64,000 nucleotides of DNA, taken from the NCBI GenBank assembly GCA_964410105.1, contig CAYPFY010000009.1:62001-126000 (forward strand), read 5' to 3'. Positions 51,911 through 60,346 of this stretch are shown one piece after another (the first letter of the stretch is position 1; each line of letters starts with the position of its first letter). The translations under genes and the position numbers were made by a program. This DNA comes from CAYPFY01 sp964410105. GTDB lineage: Bacteria; Bacteroidota; Ignavibacteria; UBA10030; SZUA-254. The notes below the pieces were generated by a model that saw nothing but the letters and a program-made list of their open reading frames with translations, had not been told where the DNA came from and did no database searches.

Positions 51911-52864
51911 GTGAAGTGGAAGAAGCTTGGCAGAATATTCGATCCGACGAAGCATACGCTCGCGAACAACTGCGTGGAATTCGCGCAATCGCCTCAGGCT
52001 CTCGTCTTCGACAATTTCGTTCGCATATACTTCTCGACGAGGGAAAGAGACGGAAAGGGATCGTATCTGAGCCATATCTCGTTCGTGGACCTGGACAAGG
52101 GTTTTAAAGCGATTAAAAGAGTGTCGTCCCAACCGGTGCTCTCCCTCGGACGCCTCGGCTGCTACGACGAGCACGGGATTTTCCCGCTGAATATTGTGAG
52201 GGACGGGTCCAGGATTCTGGGATATATCTGCGGATGGAGCAGGAGGGTGTCGGTGCCCGTGGAAACCGCCATCGGTCTGGCGACCAGCGAGGATGACGGC
52301 GTGACGTTTAGAAGAATCGGCGATGGACCCATCCTCACATCATCCGTCGGCGAACCCTTCCTTGTCGGCGATCCGTTTGTCCTCATCGACCGCCCGGATT
52401 ATCATATGTGGTATATATACGGCGCCCGGTGGATGGACCATCCCGGAGAAGCCGGCCCTGCCCGCGTGTATAAGATCGGACATGCCACGTCCGCCGATGG
52501 CCTCTCCTGGCACAGGGACGGGAGACAGATCGTCCCCGACCGGCTGAACTCCGACGAGTGCCAGGCTCTCCCCACGGTGATCCGGCACGGGGCGCTATAT
52601 CACATGTATTTTTGTTACAGACAGCCGACCGATTTCAGGAAAAACCCCGAAAGAGCGTACCGGCTTGGTTATGCGTCATCTGAAGATCTGAAAGAGTGGA
52701 CGAGGAATGACGCGGAGGCGGGAATCGATGTCTCGCCGGAAGGGTGGGATTCTGAGATGCTCTGCTATCCCCATATATTCCGGTGCGATGACAGGCTCTA
52801 TCTTCTCTATAACGGCAACGAGTTCGGACGGTACGGGTTCGGCCTCGCTGTTCTTGAGGACTGA
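51911..52864 (+). CDS. Beta-propeller glycosidase-like protein (tandem copy 2)
   Basis: 317 residues from GTG 51911, with GAGAGGAAC upstream. It aligns with copy 1 throughout: MKWKKLGRIFDP against MFRWKKLGRVFNP, FVRIYFSTR against FVRVYFSCR, SDECQALPTVIRHGALYHMYFCYR against KDECQASPDVFYRDGRYHMFFCYR, and WDSEMLCYPHIF against WDSEMVSYPHVF. Sequence divergence is substantial, so it is an old tandem duplication with separate roles likely. The gap to copy 1 is 15 bp. Confidence 0.75.
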   Translation: MKWKKLGRIFDPTKHTLANNCVEFAQSPQALVFDNFVRIYFSTRERDGKGSYLSHISFVDLDKGFKAIKRVSSQPVLSLGRLGCYDEHGIFPLNIVRDGSRILGYICGWSRRVSVPVETAIGLATSEDDGVTFRRIGDGPILTSSVGEPFLVGDPFVLIDRPDYHMWYIYGARWMDHPGEAGPARVYKIGHATSADGLSWHRDGRQIVPDRLNSDECQALPTVIRHGALYHMYFCYRQPTDFRKNPERAYRLGYASSEDLKEWTRNDAEAGIDVSPEGWDSEMLCYPHIFRCDDRLYLLYNGNEFGRYGFGLAVLED

Positions 52865-52878
52865 AGAGAGCGGAGCGC

Positions 52879-53334
52879 ATGAAAGGTCGCATACGCTACA
52901 CCCGGCAATCGGCGACCGAGAATCAGATACGCGTGCATTTGGAGCAAACCAGCGGTGAATTCGTTCCTGCCTTGGATGGACGAGTCGATATCCGGGAGTA
53001 TGCAGTGAAACTGTTCGCCAGGGCGGTTATCTTCGAGGCATGGTCGGATGCTCTCCTTGTGGGGATCGTCGCAGCGTACACCGACCATGACCGCCGCTCG
53101 GCGTTCATTACGAACGTGAGCGTTCTTAAGGATTTTTCCGGGCTCGGAATCGCATCATCGCTCGTCGGGATGTGCATCGATTATGCAAAGGAAAACCGGA
53201 TCGGGGAGATAACGCTGGAGGTTTCAGACAAAAACGACCGGGCGATCGCGCTCTATGAGAAGCTCAATTTCGTGAGGTCGGGCACCCGAGGCGGATCGAT
53301 TGTGATGCGACGCCCGATCGATCTAGATCAATGA
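52879..53334 (+). CDS. GNAT-family N-acetyltransferase
   Basis: 151 residues. The acetyl-CoA loop reads VLKDFSGLGIASSLVGMCI (Q/RxxGxG/A-like), with NVSV before it and the terminal strand ALYEKLNFVRSG after. Probably acetylates an amino sugar made by the aminotransferases of the locus. ATG 52879 lies 14 bp after the previous stop. Confidence 0.82.
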   Translation: MKGRIRYTRQSATENQIRVHLEQTSGEFVPALDGRVDIREYAVKLFARAVIFEAWSDALLVGIVAAYTDHDRRSAFITNVSVLKDFSGLGIASSLVGMCIDYAKENRIGEITLEVSDKNDRAIALYEKLNFVRSGTRGGSIVMRRPIDLDQ

Positions 53335-53386
53335 GAATCGACGGCCGGGAGATTACAACAATCTTAATACTATTTTGACGATTCAT

Positions 53387-54130
53387 ATGAAGACTTCGAG
53401 AGACTACAACAAGGAATCACGGGATACGCACGATCACAAGTACGCCTATAACTTCGATTTTGACGTGATGCATCCCTTCATGCTGAAATCTTTCGTTCCA
53501 TTCCTTAAGGCGGGGAAATTTTTGGAGCTGGGGAGTTATAGGGGGGACTTCACCAGGCGGCTGATGCCGTATTCACGCGATATCACCTGTGTGGAGGCGT
53601 CGGATGAGGCCATCGCCGCCGCAAAGAAGATTCTGGGGGAGAAGATCACCTATGTGCATGCGCTGTTTGAGACCGTCGTGCTTCCCGCGAAATACGATAA
53701 TATCTTCCTGACTCATGTGCTGGAACATATCGATGACCCTGTGGGTCTTCTGAGAAGGGTGAATAGTGAATGGTTGTCCGATTCGGGCAGACTCTTCCTG
53801 GTGTGCCCCAATGCAAATGCCCCCTCACGTCAAATAGCCGTGAAGATGGGTTTGATTGAGCATAATTCGGCGATCACACCCGCCGAAGCCGAGCACGGCC
53901 ATAGGATCACCTATTCTCTCGACACGCTGGAACGGGATGCCCGCGCAGCAGGTTTGGCCGTAGTCCACCGGTCTGGTATCTTCTTCAAGGCCCTGGCAAA
54001 TTTTCAATGGGACCGGTTGCTCTCGACCGATATCATCTCGCCCGAGTATCTCGAAGGATGCTACCAGCTCGGCCAGCACTATCCCGACCTCTGCTCAAGC
54101 ATTTTCCTGCTGTGCGAGAAAGGGAGATAA
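53387..54130 (+). CDS. Class I SAM-dependent methyltransferase
   Basis: 247 residues from ATG 53387 (a TTG at 53375 is in frame). SAM motif KFLELGSYRGDFTRRL, acidic CVEASDEAIAAA and IFLTHVLEHIDDPVGLL are visible. The N-terminus SRDYNKESRDTHDHKYAYNFDFD resembles sugar or lipid methyltransferases in such loci. Neighbours are a GNAT and a GT9. No clear Shine-Dalgarno is seen. Confidence 0.8.
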   Translation: MKTSRDYNKESRDTHDHKYAYNFDFDVMHPFMLKSFVPFLKAGKFLELGSYRGDFTRRLMPYSRDITCVEASDEAIAAAKKILGEKITYVHALFETVVLPAKYDNIFLTHVLEHIDDPVGLLRRVNSEWLSDSGRLFLVCPNANAPSRQIAVKMGLIEHNSAITPAEAEHGHRITYSLDTLERDARAAGLAVVHRSGIFFKALANFQWDRLLSTDIISPEYLEGCYQLGQHYPDLCSSIFLLCEKGR

Positions 54131-54154
54131 CGGCATTATCACGTTCCGAGCGCA

Positions 54155-55276
54155 ATGACGATCGCCCTCAGGTTCTTAAAGCTTTTCGTCCGTTCCCTTC
54201 CTCTCCCGGCTGCGGTCGGGAATGTCAGGAGAATCCTCGTCCTTGACTTCTCGTATCTCGGTGATATGGTAATGGCCTCGCCTGTCTATCGGGCCCTGAA
54301 GCAGAACTTTCCCGATGCCAGCGTCGAAGCCATGGTTTTCCCGGGCTGCACGTCCATTCTCCGCATGAACCCCTTTGTCGACGAGATTCACACCCATCCA
54401 ACGGGGTCGGGCACGATCGACCTCTCGGTCGTGAACAGGCTCAGGGGGAGGGGTTACGACCTCGGGGTGCAGATGAATACGTCGCTGCGTAACAATTTCA
54501 TTCTGTGGATGATCCACCCCCGCTTCAGGCTCGGGTACGATTACAATGATCGCGGCTGTTTCCATAACCTGCGCCCTCCGATCCGGACCCGCACGACGCG
54601 GACGATCTACCGGATCGACGAGGAGCTGAGCATGCTGGAGAAGGCCTTCGGATGGACGATATCGGAGAGAGAGCCCTTTCTGTCAGTGGACGAGAATTGT
54701 GCGCCGGTCGTAGAAGAGTTTCTTTCGGTCCACGGCGCCCGTGGGAAAGAGCCGCTGATAGGGATTCATGCAAATTGCAATCCGAGCCCGGAGCGCCGGC
54801 AATGGGACCAGGCGAAATTTGCGGCGCTCGCCGATCGCCTCATAGAAACATATGGCGCCACGATCGCGCTCACCGGAAGCGAGGCAGACAAGGAATACGT
54901 CGGCACCATTATCCGCTCGGTCAGCCGGCAGGACCGGATCATCAACGCCGCAGGAGCCCTCTCGCTCGGCGAGCTCGCCGCACTCGTGAAACGGCTCGAC
55001 CTCTTCGTCTCCATCAATACCGGGCCTCTCCATATCGCCATCGCGCTCAAAACGCCGACGGTGGCGATCATCGGCGGGAGGCCGGCGGAGATTTTTTGCC
55101 CGAAGGATTCTCCCTTCATCGATTGGGTCGAGGACAAGGCGCTCCACCCCTGGGATCCCCAGCCCCTGCAACCCAGCATCCGCTCGAGAATGGACGAGAT
55201 CAGCGTCGACGATGTTCTCCAGAAAGTGAGATCCATGATGGCACGTGCAACGTCTCTGCGGACGGCAAGCGGATAG
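54155..55276 (+). CDS. GT9-family glycosyltransferase (heptosyltransferase-like)
   Basis: 373 residues. The GT9 motif appears as ILVLDFSYLGDMVMASPVYRAL near residue 30, with IGIHANCNPSPERRQW and VSINTGPLHIAIALKTPTVAIIGG for donor binding. It lacks the Cys/His N-terminus of the GT9 at 34228, so the two are different members. Adds a sugar to the core or repeat unit. Confidence 0.85.
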   Translation: MTIALRFLKLFVRSLPLPAAVGNVRRILVLDFSYLGDMVMASPVYRALKQNFPDASVEAMVFPGCTSILRMNPFVDEIHTHPTGSGTIDLSVVNRLRGRGYDLGVQMNTSLRNNFILWMIHPRFRLGYDYNDRGCFHNLRPPIRTRTTRTIYRIDEELSMLEKAFGWTISEREPFLSVDENCAPVVEEFLSVHGARGKEPLIGIHANCNPSPERRQWDQAKFAALADRLIETYGATIALTGSEADKEYVGTIIRSVSRQDRIINAAGALSLGELAALVKRLDLFVSINTGPLHIAIALKTPTVAIIGGRPAEIFCPKDSPFIDWVEDKALHPWDPQPLQPSIRSRMDEISVDDVLQKVRSMMARATSLRTASG

Positions 55277-55349
55277 GGGCGGTCATCCGACCGGCAATCA
55301 GACGGACGCCGCCCAAAAAAAACATCAAAAACTTTCATAAAATGTAGAA

Positions 55350-57911
55350 ATGAAACAGAAAGGATCTGCCAGTAAATCCCAGGCCGCAGCCGACTCGGGC
55401 ACCTGGTTCGACAAGCTTACACCGATGAAGAAGGACCTCGTGTGTGTCGCCGGGCTCCTCGTCATCATCTATTTGATATTTTTTCAAGTAATCTTCCCGG
55501 GCTACATTTTCTCGAATGAGTCCGATTCTGCGTCCCAGGAGAGCTGGTCGAGCGCCATGACGCACATTTCCACCACCGAAAACGTGGAGCCCCTCTGGGT
55601 GCCCTATATTTTTTGCGGGATGCCGGTTTTCGGGCCGCTCCTTTTCCCCCGGGAATCGAACTATGTCGAGATTCTATTCCGGATAGTCTGCAAGGTTTTC
55701 TTTCCGGCCGCAAATCCATGGTTTGTTCCACACATCTTTCTCGCCGGCCTCGGGATGTTCATGCTTGCAAGATATCTCGGGTTCGCCTCTCTTCCTTCCC
55801 TCTTTTCCGCGATAGTCCTGATGCTCAACCCGTATTTCATGGGCCTCCCCCAATCGGGACATGGATCAAAACTGGCTGTCTTCAGCCTCTTGCCGTTTGT
55901 TTTCCTCGCCCTGCTGAAATTGCTCGAGACGAGAAAGCTCATCTATCTCGGATTCCTGGCAGGCGCCATGGGATGGATGCATTTGCTCAGGCACCCCCAA
56001 ATCGCCTTTTACATTCTTCTTGCCTGCGGTCTCTACCTCCTCTATGACGTCGTAGCGGATGTGAAGGGAAGAAACCTCGGGAGAGCGGGGGGGAAGGTGA
56101 TTCTCTTCGGCCTTGCAGTGGCGATCAGTTTTGCGATTTACGCCTATGAATTCCTCCCGACGCAAGAGTATGCAAAATTCTCGATACGCGGGGGGAGCGG
56201 CGACGGGAAGGTGTCGAGCGGACTTACCTACGACTACGCCACGAACTGGTCCCTGCACCCGTTTGAAATGGCAACCTATGTCATCCCCTCATTTTTCGGG
56301 TTTTCGAGCGGATATGTGACCGATTGGAACGGCGAAGAGAGGGCTCTTCCGCTTTATTGGGGATGGATGCCGTTCACAGACGCTCCCCCATATGTAGGAC
56401 TCCTCCCGGTTATCCTCGCGATCATCGCATTGATCTACAGGCGTAACGCGATGACATGGTTCCTGGCGCTTCTCTCTGCCGTGGTGTTCATGATATCATT
56501 TGGCAAGAATTTCGGTCTCCTTTACAATCTGTTCTTTTACTACGTTCCATTTTTCAATAAATTCCGCGCCCCATCGATGATTCTCTATCTCATCCCGTTC
56601 ACATTCGGGCTGCTCGCCGCCTACGGGATGACATTCCTCCTCGACGCCGAGGCGCGCTCGAAAGAAGTGGATTCCGCGAAACTGCGCAAGCAGCTCATGA
56701 ATTTGATCTGGATCCTCGCCGGCGCGTTGGTGCTCGGATTCATAGCGCGGGGCGCGATCTACAGTTTTCTTTCGAGCTTCATGTTCGTCAAGGCCGGGGA
56801 TCTCCAGTCGTACGGACAGCAGGTTCTGGCCGTGTTCAAGGAAAAGCGGTTCGACCTTCTCTGGAGCGATTTCGTCAAAATGGCAATCATTGCAGGGGCC
56901 TTCCTCTATGCGACCGTGATGGCATTAGACCGGAAAATCTCACGGTCGACCTTTTCGGGCGCCTGCATCGCAATCACAATTATCGACCTCCTCATCCTTG
57001 ATCTGAGGTTTATCAGCCCGAAACCCCCGTCAGCCATGACCGAATCGTTTCAGCCCGACCCCACCGTCCAATTCCTGAAGCAGGACAGCTCCCTCGCCAG
57101 GGTATTTCCCCTGGGCGATCTTTTTCAGGACAATACTTACATGTATCATTTTGTCACCTCGCTCGGGGGGTATAGTCCTGCAAAACTCAAGATTTATCAG
57201 GAGCTGGTCGATTCCACGTTCTACCATGGGAGCGATCCGAAATTTCCTGTGAATATGAACGTCGCGAACATGCTCAATGCAAAATATCTGCTCGCCCACG
57301 GCCGCCTGCCTGAGGGACGATGGAAGCTTGTCTCGACAGACCAGGCCAAGGGGGTGCTGACATATGAAAACCCGGATTATCTGCCCCGGGCGTGGTTCGC
57401 TGAAAGAGTCGTCGTCGCCAACTCGCATGCCGAGGTTTTCGCGAGGATGAACGATCCCGCATGGAATCCGGGGAAAACTGCCATCCTTGAGAAGTCGCCC
57501 GGCCCAATCCCCGAAGGTCCCGATTCGGCATCCGCGCGCATCGAAAAGTATGGTTCGCAAGGATTTTCGGTCGCGACCAGATCCTCCCGGAGCGCCCTTC
57601 TCGTGGTGAGCGAGGTTTATTATCCCGCAGGCTGGAGAGCATACATCGACGGCGCCCCGGCCGAGATTTTTAAGACGAATTATGTGATCCGCTCCGTGGT
57701 GGTGCCGGCCGGGAACCATACGGTCGAATTCCGATTTGTTCCCGATTCTTATGAAACCGGATTCAGGGCAAGTCAGGCGGGGTGGGCGATCGCCCTGCTT
57801 CTCATCATCGGCGGAGCGTTTCAGCTGCCGGCGGTGCGGTCGAGACTCGGCATGGGAGGGGGGAAATCTGGAGCGAAGCCGGAACCGGCGGGCCCGGCCG
57901 CTATAAAATAA
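55350..57911 (+). CDS. YfhO-family polytopic membrane protein
   Basis: 853 residues with 12 or more membrane helices. The first luminal loop is PGYIFSNESDSASQESWSSAM, and DAEARSKEVDSAKLRK precedes the C-terminal part; the extracytoplasmic tail ending LLVVSEVYYPAGWRAYIDGAPAEIFKTNYV is the YfhO ending. YfhO-type proteins are GT-C-like and are linked to lipid-sugar transfer. ATG 55350 starts after a 73 bp gap. It shares a bidirectional terminator with rpsU. Confidence 0.85.
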   Translation: MKQKGSASKSQAAADSGTWFDKLTPMKKDLVCVAGLLVIIYLIFFQVIFPGYIFSNESDSASQESWSSAMTHISTTENVEPLWVPYIFCGMPVFGPLLFPRESNYVEILFRIVCKVFFPAANPWFVPHIFLAGLGMFMLARYLGFASLPSLFSAIVLMLNPYFMGLPQSGHGSKLAVFSLLPFVFLALLKLLETRKLIYLGFLAGAMGWMHLLRHPQIAFYILLACGLYLLYDVVADVKGRNLGRAGGKVILFGLAVAISFAIYAYEFLPTQEYAKFSIRGGSGDGKVSSGLTYDYATNWSLHPFEMATYVIPSFFGFSSGYVTDWNGEERALPLYWGWMPFTDAPPYVGLLPVILAIIALIYRRNAMTWFLALLSAVVFMISFGKNFGLLYNLFFYYVPFFNKFRAPSMILYLIPFTFGLLAAYGMTFLLDAEARSKEVDSAKLRKQLMNLIWILAGALVLGFIARGAIYSFLSSFMFVKAGDLQSYGQQVLAVFKEKRFDLLWSDFVKMAIIAGAFLYATVMALDRKISRSTFSGACIAITIIDLLILDLRFISPKPPSAMTESFQPDPTVQFLKQDSSLARVFPLGDLFQDNTYMYHFVTSLGGYSPAKLKIYQELVDSTFYHGSDPKFPVNMNVANMLNAKYLLAHGRLPEGRWKLVSTDQAKGVLTYENPDYLPRAWFAERVVVANSHAEVFARMNDPAWNPGKTAILEKSPGPIPEGPDSASARIEKYGSQGFSVATRSSRSALLVVSEVYYPAGWRAYIDGAPAEIFKTNYVIRSVVVPAGNHTVEFRFVPDSYETGFRASQAGWAIALLLIIGGAFQLPAVRSRLGMGGGKSGAKPEPAGPAAIK

Positions 57912-57937
57912 AAAAGGCCGGAATCTCCGGCCCTTCT
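57907..57937 (-). terminator. Terminator shared by convergent rpsU and yfhO-type genes
   Basis: GGCCGGA (57916-57922) and TCCGGCC (57926-57932) pair around ATC. Upstream A-runs on the plus strand give a T-run after the stem on the minus strand, ideal for rpsU; the plus direction has only CTTCTT. Confidence 0.8.
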
Positions 57938-57954
57938 TGAAGCTGCAACGCTTG

Positions 57955-58149
57955 CTACATCTCTTCCATCAATGTCCGCTGAGAGCGGCGGATGGCCTTG
58001 ATTCGCTTCATCCGCTTTTTCACAGAGGGTTTTGAAAAGTACGCGCGCTTCTTGACTTCTTTCAGAATCCCGGAACGCTCGTATTTCTTCTTAAAACGCC
58101 GAATCGCGCGGTCGATGTTTTCATTTTCTTGTATAATGATACCGACCAT
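57955..58149 (-). CDS. rpsU: 30S ribosomal protein S21
   Basis: 64 residues from ATG 58149, with AAGGGGGTG 6 bases upstream; the in-frame GTG at 58158 lies within that ribosome-binding site. The family pattern is MVGIIIQENENIDRAIRRF, then KKKYERSGIL and a Lys/Arg-rich tail. S21 binds the 30S platform and aids initiation. Normal in length. The upstream gene is a zinc-ribbon protein on the same strand, 35 bp away. Confidence 0.95.
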   Translation of the reverse strand: MVGIIIQENENIDRAIRRFKKKYERSGILKEVKKRAYFSKPSVKKRMKRIKAIRRSQRTLMEEM

Positions 58150-58184
58150 GCAATTCACCCCCTTTCAATCGGATTGTCATCAGC

Positions 58185-58577
58185 CTACGATGGTATGAGA
58201 TCGCTCGGCTCCGGCTTCAGATTCTCAATCAGCCGGCGCTGACCCGTTTTCTCAAAATTGACCAGTATCGACTGGCTCCCGTCCGAGGTCTTCATCTTGC
58301 TCACGACCATCCCCACTTCATTCCATTCCGTGTGAAATATTGCCTGCCCGATGCTGAACGTGGACAGCGGATTATACGGAGTTGCCGCTGAAGCATCGAT
58401 CTTGCCGTTCTGCCCGGCTACCGACGGAGCAATGAGCTCCATCAGGCTGGTGTGATGGCACCGCGTGCAACGGAACCACACTTTATCCTGCCTTCCTTCC
58501 ATTTCACCAACAAACTCCATCCTTGTTGCCTTGTTGCAGTAGCCGCAGAACCTTTCGGAGTATTTTGTTCTAGCCAT
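58185..58577 (-). CDS. Zinc-ribbon protein with Tudor/CarD-like C-terminal domain
   Basis: 130 residues. Two CxxC pairs (FCGYCNK near residue 11 and FRCTRCHH near 36) form a zinc ribbon. After a Ser/Ala-rich linker, residues 72-125 (FSIGQAIFHTEWNEVGMVVSK to ENLKPE) look like a small SH3/Tudor-type barrel such as in UvrD C-termini or CarD. That suggests an RNA-polymerase or nucleic-acid contact, but this is inference. Overlap of topic with rpsU is unclear; the genes may be co-transcribed. Confidence 0.7.
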   Translation of the reverse strand: MARTKYSERFCGYCNKATRMEFVGEMEGRQDKVWFRCTRCHHTSLMELIAPSVAGQNGKIDASAATPYNPLSTFSIGQAIFHTEWNEVGMVVSKMKTSDGSQSILVNFEKTGQRRLIENLKPEPSDLIPS

Positions 58578-58758
58578 GCATGCACTCGCTAAAAGTGATG
58601 AGGTTTAGTGAATTAGCCGAGATGCGCCATTTTCCCTGCACCCTCGACGTGCACGGCACTGGCAAGAAAGTGGACCTGTACGCAGGTGCGCACCAACAAC
58701 TAAATATAGCCATTTGTTCGCACTCAGTCAACGGATATTATTTATTTACGCACAATTT

Positions 58759-58786
58759 TTGAATTATTATGTGAAAGAGGTATATT
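58759..58786 (+). promoter_or_regulatory. Promoter of the tRNA gene
   Basis: TTGAAT at 58759-58764, a 16 bp spacer and TATATT at 58781-58786. The start near 58793 is 17 bp before the tRNA 5' end. Confidence 0.7.
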
Positions 58787-58809
58787 TTCTCCGCATTCGA
58801 ACGGTATTC

Positions 58810-58883
58810 GGGCCCTTAGCTCAGTTGGTTAGAGCAGCTGACTCATAATCAGCTGGTCGCAGGTTCGAGTCCTGCAGGGCCCA
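58810..58883 (+). tRNA. tRNA-Ile2 (CAU anticodon, lysidine type)
   Basis: A 74-base cloverleaf. The acceptor GGGCCCT pairs with AGGGCCC. The D-arm is GCTCAGTTGGTTAGAGC and the anticodon stem GCTGA/TCAGC encloses CTCATAA with anticodon CAT. The T-arm is GCAGGTTCGAGTCCTGC. The body matches E. coli ileX-type tRNA-Ile2 rather than tRNA-Met, so the C34 should be converted to lysidine by TilS to read AUA. The 3' CCA is not encoded and must be added. Confidence 0.92.
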
Positions 58884-59146
58884 CTTTCCCGGATATTCTC
58901 TTCAAAGAGGCCCGGTTTCGGCAGTTTCTGCTGACGCCGTCGTGAATGCAGTCAGCTGAGTGCTTCGCGGGACGATTTTGAAATGGCTGACCTTCCTCAC
59001 ACACTCTCGGGGCCATGGCATATTCAGATTCTCCCTCCCTCCACAGGAACCATCCTAGAGTGCCTGCGTGAATCCCGGTCCCCGATTGCGATCGCTCGGG
59101 AATTAGCGGGCGGTAACCCTCCCCCGTCTGCATGAGTCGGTAAGGG
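58884..59146. other. Non-coding interval after the tRNA
   Basis: 263 bp between the tRNA and the stop of the minus-strand gene. It shows no promoter, no coding signal and no clear terminator. Minus-strand frame 58849-59160 is treated as spurious. Confidence 0.5.
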
Positions 59147-59833
59147 CTATTTCGGAGCAAGAGTGTTGAATGAATATTTTGTCCCCGCGCTGTCGCGAAT
59201 CAGCAGACCATTGAATGGTTCGGTCATCTCCGTCAAAATCCCTTGAGGAGGCGAACTGCCCAGAAAGATCTGATTCGCACCCCCTGTTACGCTCATCCCC
59301 GTGCTCCTGTCTTCGAGAACGCTGAGGACGACCCCCTCTGTTCCGTCCGGAGAATCGAGCCCGAGAACGACCCTGTTTTTATCAGGAAAAAATCCCCAGC
59401 CGGACCGCTCAAAACCTTCGCCGTCGTTGATGACCATGCCCACGGAAGGGGAGATGCGCCTGCCAATGTTCGGGTCAGGAGTCGGATCTCCGATGGCGAT
59501 TCTGTCAAAGCCCCGTTCATCCAGAATGATCATTCCGTTCGTTCCGTTCTCAAGATTTTTGTACCAGTCGAACGAGGGATATCGATTGCCCCACGCGTTT
59601 TTTGCTTTTCCCAAATTTGAACGGATTCTCTCCCCTGAAGCCGGGACCGGAGCGCCGATCAATATCCTGTCTCTCCCGTCCGGATCCGTAACGACGATGC
59701 CCTTGGTTCGGATTACATCTCTCCCAGGTAGGGAAAAGGCGACGAAAAACAGGACAGCCACAGATACGGTGAGGACAACGCAGTAGTTCCTGAGTGCCCT
59801 CACTTCAGCCCGAAGCTCTGACATTGTCTCCAT
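59147..59833 (-). CDS. Membrane-anchored exported protein of unknown function
   Basis: 228 residues from ATG 59833, with GGAGG four bases upstream; the frame extends upstream to 60034, but that start would place the membrane segment about 85 residues in and lacks a ribosome-binding site. One helix at about 19-38 (YCVVLTVSVAVLFFVAFSL). The rest is a beta-rich repeat domain (VVTDPDGRDRILIGAPVPAS, ILDERGFDRIAIGDPTPDP, DKNRVVLGLDSPDGTEGVVL) with recurring D-x-R-x-x-[IL]-G motifs. Function unknown. A strong hairpin lies upstream at 59933-59972. Confidence 0.65.
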   Translation of the reverse strand: METMSELRAEVRALRNYCVVLTVSVAVLFFVAFSLPGRDVIRTKGIVVTDPDGRDRILIGAPVPASGERIRSNLGKAKNAWGNRYPSFDWYKNLENGTNGMIILDERGFDRIAIGDPTPDPNIGRRISPSVGMVINDGEGFERSGWGFFPDKNRVVLGLDSPDGTEGVVLSVLEDRSTGMSVTGGANQIFLGSSPPQGILTEMTEPFNGLLIRDSAGTKYSFNTLAPK

Positions 59834-60346
59834 AAACCCTCCATATGGTTTGAGTTTGCCATGATGCCAGTTGAAAGCGGCCTCCTGGATGTACGAATGG
59901 AGGGGGGAAAGGTTGGTTATCGTCGAGGAGATCCCCTCTCGCCCGGGGATTCCTTCCTCCAGGCGAGGGGGAGTATGAGGGGGTAGATACCTAATTCGAC
60001 GGAATTGACATTTATAGAGAGCTACAAGAGACATTGCGGGGTCGGAGGGGGGGATCCGGTTGCCTCACGTAAGTTTCTATTTGAGATAGGCAAATCGGGG
60101 ATTTGACATTCCGTTACTAATGGACTACATTCCCGCACCTCCTCGGCTCGATCTAACAAAGCTTGCGCGGGGGCGCGGGTAGGGCGCTATGCATTTGTGA
60201 TCGCCCGCTCGTCAATGGACCCGTCGTTTGGGACATTCGCACGAATGTCAGGGGGAACGGATTCATTGACTAGGTGTCTTCCCGGAGGGTCCTCGTCGGC
60301 AGCACATGGCTTCCACATCCCACTATCATCCTCAATGGAGATTAAC
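59834..60346. other. Divergent intergenic region with hairpins and leader
   Basis: 513 bp between the divergent genes. On the minus-gene side, 59933-59943 (CCCCTCTCGCC) pairs with 59962-59971 through CTCGCC/GGCGAG plus CCCC/GGGG with one bulge. The plus-gene promoter is at 60103-60131. The 5' leader holds GGGCG/CGCCC (60182-60206) and a 7 bp hairpin GACATTC-GCAC-GAATGTC (60232-60249). No known riboswitch consensus is recognised. Confidence 0.5.
60103..60131 (+). promoter_or_regulatory. Promoter of the tail-fibre protein gene
   Basis: Consensus TTGACA at 60103-60108, a 17 bp spacer and TACATT at 60126-60131. The predicted start near 60138 gives an untranslated leader of about 210 bases. Confidence 0.65.

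Noticed and set aside
58849..59160. Minus-strand frame of 103 residues ending in VGPAGLEPATS
   Set aside because: Its 3' end is the reverse complement of the tRNA, a well-known source of false proteins with this tail; there is no ribosome-binding site or family.
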